From positions 1-64,000 of the forward strand of contig CAKUOD010000009.1 in assembly GCA_934668695.1 (NCBI GenBank): a stretch of 64,000 bases of DNA, given 5' to 3'. Each line of letters starts with the position of its first letter. Within the stretch, counting starts at the first letter, position 1. This DNA comes from an uncultured Collinsella sp. (GTDB lineage: Bacteria; Actinomycetota; Coriobacteriia; Coriobacteriales; Coriobacteriaceae). The translations under genes and the position numbers were made by a program. Below, in pieces: positions 33,758 to 40,899 of the stretch. The notes under the pieces were generated by a model, which searched no databases, had not been told where the DNA came from, and worked only from the letters and a program-made list of their open reading frames with translations.

Positions 33758-34384
33758 ATGAGAGCCTCAAAAAAAATTACTGCAGTGTTATCATCTTTCA
33801 TCCTCTCTATTCTTCCATTTCTGATTCTATGGGCGGCTTGGTCAGTCCTCCCTGATACGATTCCCGCTCATTGGAGTGGGGGTGTGGTTGATCGATGGGG
33901 TAATAAGCTTGAATTGCTGGTTGTTCCGCTGTTTTCTCTGATTGGTTCTATTGCAATTTCTGTGTACCTTATTGTTTCCACGCGGCGAAGAGAGTTCGCG
34001 GATTTCTCTGTTCGAATGCGACGGGACTTTGTTGCGTGCTATATTTCCAGTCTTCTTTTATCGACAACCTGCTCAGTGATAATTGCCGTTTGGGTTCAGT
34101 TGATTCTTACGCAAAACACTGCGGTTGATGGGGGGCTTGGACTGTCGATCCTGTATTCCCTTCCCGGGCTATATGTGATCTTGTGCGCTTTGCCGCCTTT
34201 TTATGCGAGCGACGAGAGCAAAAAGGCAGAGCGCCTGATAACAGTTCTTATTGGCGGCGCGGAGATTGTTCTTTGTGGAATAGTGCTTGAAGGTTCGGCT
34301 GCCTCTTATGCGATGATTGGACTGATGATTCTGTTCTGTGCGTTTGAGATTGTGTCACAGGTAAGGGATAGCCGGTCCTTATGA
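33758..34384 (+). CDS. DUF1648 membrane protein
   Basis: A 208-residue protein with about six hydrophobic segments. Residues 25-45 contain LPDTIPAHWSGGVVDRWGNK, the conserved loop of DUF1648, the domain also found in SdpI-like immunity proteins. An immunity role is possible but nothing here proves it. The ATG at 33758 follows AAGGAG at a long spacing of 11; no better start is visible. Confidence 0.7.
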   Translation: MRASKKITAVLSSFILSILPFLILWAAWSVLPDTIPAHWSGGVVDRWGNKLELLVVPLFSLIGSIAISVYLIVSTRRREFADFSVRMRRDFVACYISSLLLSTTCSVIIAVWVQLILTQNTAVDGGLGLSILYSLPGLYVILCALPPFYASDESKKAERLITVLIGGAEIVLCGIVLEGSAASYAMIGLMILFCAFEIVSQVRDSRSL

Positions 34385-34884
34385 GTTGAATTACGCGCGT
34401 GCGGATATAAAGGTTGGCATGTTAAGCTGGTCGTATTCTCGTTCTGGGACATTTGCAGTAGGATGAGTGGGACAAGGCGCGCTGCGGTGTGATGGTGACG
34501 GTTGAGACTTGTATCGCTGCAAATCCGCTGATGCACATTTTGCTATTGGGCTTGAAGGTGGGACCGACAGGCCTTTGTTTGGGATGTCCTGGTCGTCCAA
34601 CTCGTGTTGCACGGCTTTATATTGTTACGCTCGTTCGGCGCTCCGTTGGAGCATTTCCGGGTTTGCCGGCATCATGACTTGGCCAAGTGACACGCTTGCC
34701 GGGACGGTTGTAACGCCGCGCCGGTTCCGTGTGCTCCTTCGTTGTTGGCTTGTCCAGCCGGGGGCGGATTCGGCCTCATGTTGTGGCGCACGGCCTTCAG
34801 GGGCTTCCCCTGGCGAGTTATGTTCGTCCGTATGGGTAAGGGTCGGGTTGAGCTGACAATCCCGTGTCGGAAGGGGCTTGCACC
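34385..34884. other. 500-base stretch without a recognisable gene
   Basis: Only short overlapping frames with no recognisable protein family or good ribosome site. No palindromes or tRNAs are evident. It may be decayed coding DNA, since the next frame is also hard to place. Confidence 0.4.
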
Positions 34885-35367
34885 ATGCGCGCGATGACAG
34901 AGATTGAGTGGCTGGACGGCCGTGTGACGAAGGTGCCGGAGCTCGCCCTGGGCGATGCGTTCGGCGAGAGCGTCCAGGCGGAGCTCGATTTCGGGTTCGA
35001 CGACGTGTTGGAGGGCCTTTGGGTCGAGGTGCGCCATCATGAGCCGGATGAGGACTCGGACGGCGACCCGCGCGGGAGGGGCTGCGCACTGTACGCGGAC
35101 TGCCGGTACAGCCTGGTCGAACCGTCGGACCTCGACCGTGTCTTCTGCATCCTTTACGAGGGGCAGCCGAGGGTCTGCCGCGCCGCGGGGGAGTTAGGGC
35201 CCCGTGTCGGCGGTGAACGCGGCCGCTGCGTGGGAATTCGGGATGGGGGCGGGTTCCGAAACGCCTGCGGAGGGGAGAACCCCGTTGGGCGGGGACTATT
35301 CGCGATGCTTGATATCGCATCGCAGCATGGAAGCACGGATCATCTTCGCGATGGTCCGACCGGTTGA
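34885..35367 (+). CDS. hypothetical protein, possibly truncated or frameshifted
   Basis: A 160-residue frame starting MRAMTEIEWLDGRVTKVPE with GGAAGGGG upstream. Residues 1-100 have the look of a real acidic protein (GDAFGESVQAELDFGFDDVLEGLW). From about residue 105 composition changes to Gly/Arg-rich, as when a frame runs past a frameshift. Markedly GC-rich compared with its neighbours. No family recognised. Confidence 0.35.
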   Translation: MRAMTEIEWLDGRVTKVPELALGDAFGESVQAELDFGFDDVLEGLWVEVRHHEPDEDSDGDPRGRGCALYADCRYSLVEPSDLDRVFCILYEGQPRVCRAAGELGPRVGGERGRCVGIRDGGGFRNACGGENPVGRGLFAMLDIASQHGSTDHLRDGPTG

Positions 35368-35526
35368 TGGGCTAGGACGCGCATTCAGCAGGGAAGGGGA
35401 TGGCTTTTAATGCCGCTTTTGGCTTATGCGTGCCGCGCTCCGCGTATGGCCATCCTGCGGTGCTAAAGCATTCTTGAAGCCTGCTAAGTGAATTCGTTTT
35501 AATCGCGCACGTGACCATTTGCCGAT

Positions 35527-35605
35527 TGCAAATGACATTACGAGAGGGGACACCCGGTCTTTTGCGACGGGTGCCCCCTCTCTTCTTTTGGGAAATGGGA
35601 AATTA
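35527..35605 (+). terminator. terminator-like hairpin repeat, copy 2
   Basis: GAGAGGGG-A-CACCC pairs with GGGTG-C-CCCCTCTC, followed by TTCTTTTGG. Homologous over about 75 bases with 33630-33705. It lies just beyond the 3' end of hipA, with the U-rich side on the plus strand. Confidence 0.65.
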
Positions 35606-35612
35606 CGGCCGC

Positions 35613-36917
35613 CTAGTCCATATCTGCCCTGATGAGGTCGAGGGTGCGCTGGCAGTTTTCGCGGACGGGGCCGAGCATATGCTCGCGCAGGTCCGCCATG
35701 CCGGGCAGGTCGGCGTATTCGTCCATGACCTCTTCCATGCAAATGGGTACCTCGTAGGCGAGGTCCATCATGGTCGCAAAGCAAAACTTCTCGGTCAGCC
35801 CGGCATCGGTGAGCGCCGCCTCTAGGGCGGGGTCGCCCATACCGTGGTATCGGCGGATAGCACCTGGACCGATGCGCCCAACGCGGTTCTCGCCGCCAAC
35901 GCTCATGGCAAGGCGCGCTTTTCGCCGCATGCGTTCGTATGCCAAACCCGACGCGACATCGTACATTCGAGCCATCATGGCTGCGCCGTCGTTTCCAAGG
36001 AGCAGGGAATAGTTTTTCGCATGCGCATCTGGTGCGCCGATAATGGCGTTGAAGAACAGTATCTGCGTAAACAGATACAGGTTAAGTTGATGGTGACTCG
36101 TGTTTACGAGGAGCTCTTGAATGTCGCGTGTGGTCGGGCCGCCGTCTGCCGTGTACTTTTGGGCGGGCATCACCCCAAGTGCCTGACAGAGGTCTTCTTG
36201 ATGTAGGCGCCTGATCGTTCCGTCTTCGACTTTCACGCGGTCATAGCGCTCAACAATGAGGGCAGGTTCGTCCTCAAACATACGATATTCGACGTTTGCC
36301 GTTGCGATACCGGCGCGCTGGGCGCTTTTCATGCAGACAAACTCATTGAGAGCCTCAAGTTTAAATCCGATAACGCCATTTTTGAAAATGTGCGTCGTGG
36401 GCGAGGAGCCCATGCATTCGCACCAGCGGCCGTTTATGAACGCGAGCGCGAACTTGCCCTGGTTGCCTCCAAGTGACCAACTTTCATCTAGACCCATCCA
36501 TGATGCATCGCGGTCATCTCTGATCGACTTGAGGCGTAGGGCAATCTCGTGGTCGTCTATAGGACGGTATTCGCCGGTGCGATGCAGGACGGAAGCGATA
36601 TCTTCTTCGGCGCAAAATTGCACTCCGCCCGGACAGTCGAGTCCAATATGGCTGAGCAGCGCAACAGGATTGTTGGGTCTAACGTCGAATTCGGCGGCAA
36701 TCGCTTTTCGTTGGTCCTCGCTGTCGGGTAGAAGGCCAAACAGGTACGGATTCATGACCTGTTGTCCGTATGTACGATTCGATACGGGTATGTTGGTCGA
36801 TAGGGCTGGCCCGTCATAGTCATGATCGTAGGTAAAGCTGATAAGACCGTTCTCATCTTGCATGAGCGTTCCCGCAGGTACGTCGCAAATAATGGTCCGA
36901 AGTGATGTTCTGGCCAT
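35613..36917 (-). CDS. hipA: HipA-family serine/threonine kinase toxin
   Basis: A 434-residue HipA-like kinase. E. coli HipA inactivates GltX by phosphorylation and causes persistence; the target here is unknown. N-terminal subdomain (residues 1-105, NRTYGQQVMNPYLFGLLPD), the P-loop-like SLGGNQGKFALAF near 150-162, the catalytic loop FNAIIGAPDAHAKNYSLLL near 300, and a DFG-like MYDVASGL. All key residues are present, so it may be active. It starts three bases after hipB. Confidence 0.9.
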   Translation of the reverse strand: MARTSLRTIICDVPAGTLMQDENGLISFTYDHDYDGPALSTNIPVSNRTYGQQVMNPYLFGLLPDSEDQRKAIAAEFDVRPNNPVALLSHIGLDCPGGVQFCAEEDIASVLHRTGEYRPIDDHEIALRLKSIRDDRDASWMGLDESWSLGGNQGKFALAFINGRWCECMGSSPTTHIFKNGVIGFKLEALNEFVCMKSAQRAGIATANVEYRMFEDEPALIVERYDRVKVEDGTIRRLHQEDLCQALGVMPAQKYTADGGPTTRDIQELLVNTSHHQLNLYLFTQILFFNAIIGAPDAHAKNYSLLLGNDGAAMMARMYDVASGLAYERMRRKARLAMSVGGENRVGRIGPGAIRRYHGMGDPALEAALTDAGLTEKFCFATMMDLAYEVPICMEEVMDEYADLPGMADLREHMLGPVRENCQRTLDLIRADMD

Positions 36918-36920
36918 TGG

Positions 36921-37391
36921 CTATTTCCCTTCGGGCTTGGTTTGGTTAGATGCGTTTGCGGCAATCGAGACTCCGAGATTAGACTTGGCGAAATCTGCGA
37001 AGACCTCATCGTAGAGTGTGGATGTAAAGGGGGCATCTGCAAGAGCCGGAATGGCGGTACTACGACGGTTGCGATGATGAGGACGTTGAGTGTGATGGCG
37101 CCTGGGGATGCTGCGAGACAGCGGATTGGCATGCGGGGCGTCGACTGGTCGCTCGTTTTTCGCTTCGCCGATATCCCCTTGAGCGGCGAGCGCCAGTCCA
37201 AGAGCATTGAAAATCGTCAACAGCTTGTCGAGTCGAATACCTGTGGCATCTCCTAGCTCGAGCGATGCGAGCAGACGCTCCGAAACGCCGGCTTTTTTAG
37301 CAAGGACGGCACGGGTGATTCCTTGCGCCTCGCGCGCCTGGCGCACGTAGACGCCAGCTTGGCGCGGTGTGGTGATGGGAAGGGTATCCAT
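36921..37391 (-). CDS. hipB: HipB-family antitoxin / repressor
   Basis: A 156-residue Xre-type HTH protein. Residues 9-72 contain GVYVRQAREAQGITRAVLAKKAGVSERLLASLELGD, a standard HTH. The C-terminal half is longer than in HipB of E. coli: an Arg/His-rich linker (about 95-115) then FTSTLYDEVFADFAKSNLGVS. The start at 37391 is chosen because an upstream extension would run through the operators. Expected to bind hipA and the three operators at 37407-37474. Confidence 0.85.
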   Translation of the reverse strand: MDTLPITTPRQAGVYVRQAREAQGITRAVLAKKAGVSERLLASLELGDATGIRLDKLLTIFNALGLALAAQGDIGEAKNERPVDAPHANPLSRSIPRRHHTQRPHHRNRRSTAIPALADAPFTSTLYDEVFADFAKSNLGVSIAANASNQTKPEGK

Positions 37392-37406
37392 GACGATCTC
37401 CAAACA

Positions 37407-37474
37407 TGCAGACTTCTGCATATTAGTATGACATGCAAAAGTCTGCACGAAAAGGTCTCATGCAAAACTCTGCA
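37407..37474 (-). promoter_or_regulatory. three hipBA operators at 27-bp intervals
   Basis: TGCAGACTTCTGCA (37407-37420), TGCAAAAGTCTGCA (37434-37447) and TGCAAAACTCTGCA (37461-37474). Each has TGCA half-sites around a 6-bp centre. Start-to-start distances are both exactly 27 bp. The array lies just upstream of hipB. Confidence 0.75.
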
Positions 37475-37521
37475 TGAGGCCTTTCTATTGGCATTGAGTT
37501 TTGAGCGATTGAGTTTGGGCG

Positions 37522-38106
37522 CTACAGCATCAAAATCCCCAGGTGCTCCAGCAGGATCTTGAGGCCGATGAGGATGAGCACGACGCCGCCCACGATGGTG
37601 GCGGGTTTTTCGTAACGTGCGCCAAAGGTGCGGCCGATCGCTACGCCGGCGACGGAGAAGATAAACGTTGTGACGCCGATGAGCGACACGGCAGGCACGA
37701 TGTCGACCGAGAGCGCGGCAAACGAGATGCCCACGGCCAGGGCGTCGATTGAGGTAGCAATGGCCAGAATCAAGTATTCACCCAGGTCAATCTTCTCGGC
37801 ATCCTTGCCGTCGCCTTCATCCTCGTTCTCGTTCTCGGTAAAGGCCTCCCACAGCATTTTGCCGCCGATAAAGGCGAGCAGGATAAAGGCGATCCAGTGG
37901 TCGATGGGACCGATAATTCCTAGGAATTGGCTACCGAGCGCCCAACCGATCACGGGCATGCCGGCCTGGAAGCCGCCAAAGAACAGGCCGAGCACTACGG
38001 CGACCTTCAGGTTGATCTTCTTCATGCCAAGGCCTTTACAGATGGATACGGCAAAGGCGTCCATCGAAAGGCCGATGGCGAGCAATGCGAGCTCGGCGAG
38101 TCCCAT
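37522..38106 (-). CDS. mntP: manganese efflux pump MntP
   Basis: Exports Mn2+ to avoid toxicity. 194 residues with six membrane helices. Both conserved acidic motifs are present: IGLSMDAFAVSICKG near the N terminus and IATSIDALAVGIS in the second half; a charged cytoplasmic loop (ENENEDEGDGKDAEKID) separates the halves. The start at 38106 excludes the riboswitch region. Controlled by a yybP-ykoY element immediately upstream. Confidence 0.93.
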   Translation of the reverse strand: MGLAELALLAIGLSMDAFAVSICKGLGMKKINLKVAVVLGLFFGGFQAGMPVIGWALGSQFLGIIGPIDHWIAFILLAFIGGKMLWEAFTENENEDEGDGKDAEKIDLGEYLILAIATSIDALAVGISFAALSVDIVPAVSLIGVTTFIFSVAGVAIGRTFGARYEKPATIVGGVVLILIGLKILLEHLGILML

Positions 38107-38159
38107 AGTCTGGCTCCCTCTCTGCGGGCGAACCCGCGCGTACTTCTGGTGGGGGAGCA

Positions 38160-38300
38160 ACAAAAAAGACCCGTGGCGTACGCGTTTCGCGCACAACCAC
38201 GAGTCTCGTTCATTAAGGCAAGCCAGACCGTTTCGGCCAGTATGTTGACTTGCCGCGCCACCGGAGGCGAACCCGATCACGCGACTACTCCCTCATTTAT
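38160..38300 (-). ncRNA. yybP-ykoY manganese riboswitch with intrinsic terminator
   Basis: Read on the minus strand: GAGGGAGTAGTCGCG near 38284-38298, then GTCAACATACTGGCC and ATGAACGAGACT, all landmarks of the yybP-ykoY Mn2+ aptamer. The expression platform is a long hairpin (38169-38204; ACTCGTGG against CCACGGGT) followed by six U. Mn2+ binding would prevent the terminator and turn on mntP. Boundaries are approximate. Confidence 0.78.
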
Positions 38301-38342
38301 GTGAGACTCGATGCTATCACAACACCAGTCTTTTTGGCAGGG

Positions 38343-38504
38343 TAGTCAATTTGGGACGGGCTCTTTTGACTACTCTGCGCATGATTTTTCTGGGACGGGG
38401 ATTAAAAAATCATTCGGTACATAATGATTTTTTAATCCCCGTCCCAGAAAAATCATGCCGGCCATCCTCGAAGTAGTCAAAAGAGCCCCGTCCCAAATTG
38501 ACTA
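38343..38504. repeat. nested long palindrome of four REP-like GGGACGGGG units
   Basis: Outer arms 38343-38373 and 38473-38504 (TAGTCAATTTGGGACGGG...) pair with one bulge. Inner arms 38380-38414 and 38423-38457 are a perfect 35-bp inverted repeat with an 8-base loop. Each arm is itself an imperfect palindrome around a GGGACGGGG core. Located between the mntP leader and disA. Confidence 0.85.
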
Positions 38505-38616
38505 GCCCCCAGCTGTGTCCGCTCATTCTGTAAGCATCGGATTTCGCGAGCGTGGCGGGGGCAAACCGTGAGAAACTTATTGACGTTTATGGAGCGTATA
38601 CGATGGGAGCGATGCC

Positions 38617-39684
38617 TTGGATAAGAACGAGCTGCAAAAGCGTATGGAACAGGCTATTCGCCTGACTGCCCCCGGTCAGCCGATTCGCACCGCCCTCGAC
38701 ATGATCATTGCCGGTCACCTGGGCGCCCTTATCTGCGTCGGCGACACCGAAAACGTGCTCGCTGCCGGTAACGACGGCTTCCCGCTCAACATTTCGTTTA
38801 CCTCGAACCGTCTGTTCGAGCTCTCCAAGATGGACGGTGCCATCGTCATCGACGGCGACCTCACCCAGATCCTGCGCGCCAACTTCCACCTCAATCCCGA
38901 TCCCTCGCTTGCCACGAGCGAGACGGGCATGCGTCACCGCACCGCCGCTCGCATGTCGGTGCTCACCGACGCCATCGTGATCTCGGTTTCGGCTCGTCGC
39001 GCCGTCGTCAATGTGTACGTCCACGGCAAGAGTTACGAGATCCAGCCCGTCACCACCATCATGAGCTCGGTCAACCAGCTCGTCGCCACGCTTCAGACCA
39101 CCCGTCAGTCGCTCGACCGCTCCTTGCTGCGCCTGACGGCCCTTGAGCTCGACGACTACGTCACGCTCGCCGACATCACCGGCATCTTCTCGAGCTTCGA
39201 GATCATGCAGCAGGCAAAGACCGAGCTTAAGGATTGCATTGTCAAGCTGGGTAACCAGGGCAAGCTCGTGCAGATGCAGCTCGAGCAGCTCGCGGGCTCC
39301 AGCATGGATACCGAGTACGACCTGATGATCCGCGACTATGCAAGTGATTCTTCCGAGGCAAACGCCGAGAAGATTCGCGCTGAGCTCGCTCGCATGACGC
39401 CTAAGGACCTGTCCGACCCGCAGCATGTGGCGGCGGTTCTGGGTTACGACGACCTGGACGAGGACTCCGTCATGACACCGCTGGGCCTGCGCACGCTTTC
39501 GCGCGTGTCCGTCGTGCGCGACGGCGTGGCCGAGAAGATCGTCGACGAGTATGGCTCGCTGCAGGAGCTCATGGACGACATCAGCGAGGATCCGGAGCGC
39601 TTGGGCGACTTTGGCGTTAACAACCCTGCCATTCTTGCGGACTCGCTGTACCGCATGAAGGGCACCAAACAGGGGAACGCATAA
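38617..39684 (+). CDS. disA: DNA integrity scanning diadenylate cyclase DisA
   Basis: Makes c-di-AMP from two ATP and scans DNA for damage. 355 residues from a TTG start with GGGAGCG upstream; no in-frame ATG is available. The DAC domain (about 10-145) has the active-site MDGAIVIDGD and TGMRHRTAARMSV. A helical linker follows, and the C-terminal helix-hairpin-helix region includes GLRTLSRV and DFGVNNPAILADSL. Overlaps ispD by one base (TAATG). Confidence 0.94.
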   Translation: MDKNELQKRMEQAIRLTAPGQPIRTALDMIIAGHLGALICVGDTENVLAAGNDGFPLNISFTSNRLFELSKMDGAIVIDGDLTQILRANFHLNPDPSLATSETGMRHRTAARMSVLTDAIVISVSARRAVVNVYVHGKSYEIQPVTTIMSSVNQLVATLQTTRQSLDRSLLRLTALELDDYVTLADITGIFSSFEIMQQAKTELKDCIVKLGNQGKLVQMQLEQLAGSSMDTEYDLMIRDYASDSSEANAEKIRAELARMTPKDLSDPQHVAAVLGYDDLDEDSVMTPLGLRTLSRVSVVRDGVAEKIVDEYGSLQELMDDISEDPERLGDFGVNNPAILADSLYRMKGTKQGNA

Positions 39685-40412
39685 TGGCGCCCGTATGCGC
39701 CGTGGTCGTTGCCGGCGGCAGCGGCCAGCGCTTTGGAAATCCCGGCGGCAAGCAGCTCGTTAACGTGGCGGGCCGTCCGCTCATGAGCTGGTCCATCCGC
39801 GCGTTCGACCGTAGCGACAAAGTCGGCCACATTGTGGTGGTGTGTCCTGCCGAGCGCCGTGCCGAGATGCGCCGCCTGGCCATCGACCCGTTTGACTACG
39901 ACACGCCCATCAGCTTTGCCGATGCCGGCGATACCCGTCAGGATTCCACCCGTGCCGGCGTGCACGCGGTGCCGGCGGGCTTTGAATATGTCGCCATCCA
40001 CGACGGCGCCCGTCCTCTCATTACCACCGAGGCCATCGATCATGCCATCGACGTGCTTGTGGGCGATCGCTCACTCGACGGTGTCGTGTGCGGTCAGCCC
40101 GCGATCGACACGCTCAAGATCGTCGACGGCGATAACATCGTCGAGACGCCGCCGCGCGAGCTCTACTGGGCTGCGCAGACGCCGCAGATCTTTAGCGTCG
40201 ACGCCATGAAGCGCGCCCATGCCGAGGCAATTGCCGAGGGCTTTATCGGCACTGATGATTCGTCGCTGGTCGAGCGCATGGGCGGACGCGTCCGCTGCGT
40301 CCAGAGCCCGCGCGACAACCTTAAGGTGACGGTGCCCGAGGACCTGCGTCCCGTAACCGCGATTCTGCTTGGCCGTATGGCCGAGGGAGAGGACCTTCCC
40401 CATGTTCAGTAA
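39684..40412 (+). CDS. ispD: 2-C-methyl-D-erythritol 4-phosphate cytidylyltransferase
   Basis: Forms CDP-methylerythritol in the non-mevalonate isoprenoid pathway. 242 residues. Seen: the CTP-binding VVVAGGSGQRFGNPGGKQLVNVAGRP (9-34), the central HDGARPL and the C-terminal SPRDNLKVTVPEDL. Its start overlaps the disA stop and its end overlaps ispF by 11 bases, so the three are translated as a unit. Confidence 0.94.
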   Translation: MAPVCAVVVAGGSGQRFGNPGGKQLVNVAGRPLMSWSIRAFDRSDKVGHIVVVCPAERRAEMRRLAIDPFDYDTPISFADAGDTRQDSTRAGVHAVPAGFEYVAIHDGARPLITTEAIDHAIDVLVGDRSLDGVVCGQPAIDTLKIVDGDNIVETPPRELYWAAQTPQIFSVDAMKRAHAEAIAEGFIGTDDSSLVERMGGRVRCVQSPRDNLKVTVPEDLRPVTAILLGRMAEGEDLPHVQ

Positions 40413-40896
40413 CCTGCGCATTGGCCACGGCTACGACGTCCACCGTTTGGTGGAGGGGCGTCGATGTATCATCGGCGGTGTTGACATTCCCTACGAGCGC
40501 GGCCTGCTGGGCCACTCGGATGCCGATGTGCTTGCGCACGCCTTGGCCGACGCCATTCTGGGCGCCTGCCGCGGGGGAGACATTGGCAAGCTATTCCCCG
40601 ATACCGACCCCGCCTACGAGGGTGCCGATTCGATGGTATTGCTCGCTCGCGTGATGGACTATGCGCGCGAGCTGGGCTTCGAGTTTGTCGATGCCGATTG
40701 CACCATTGCCTGTCAGCAACCCAAGATCACCCCGCACCGCGATGCCATGCGCGCCAACCTTGCCCATGCCCTGGGCGTTGACGTCGAAAACGTGGGCGTC
40801 GCCGCCACTACGACCGAAAAGCTCGGTTGGGAAGGCCAGGGCGAGGGAATCGGCGCCTGGGCCGTCTGCCTGCTACAGAAAACCGTTAAGGAGTAA
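40402..40896 (+). CDS. ispF: 2-C-methyl-D-erythritol 2,4-cyclodiphosphate synthase
   Basis: Cyclises CDP-methylerythritol phosphate, the step after IspE. 164 residues. Zn-binding GHGYDVHRLVEG at the N terminus, GLLGHSDADVLAHAL, and EKLGWEGQGEGIGAWAV at the C terminus. The ATG at 40402 gives the standard N terminus (RIGHGYDVH). Confidence 0.95.
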   Translation: MFSNLRIGHGYDVHRLVEGRRCIIGGVDIPYERGLLGHSDADVLAHALADAILGACRGGDIGKLFPDTDPAYEGADSMVLLARVMDYARELGFEFVDADCTIACQQPKITPHRDAMRANLAHALGVDVENVGVAATTTEKLGWEGQGEGIGAWAVCLLQKTVKE

Positions 40897-40899
40897 CGA

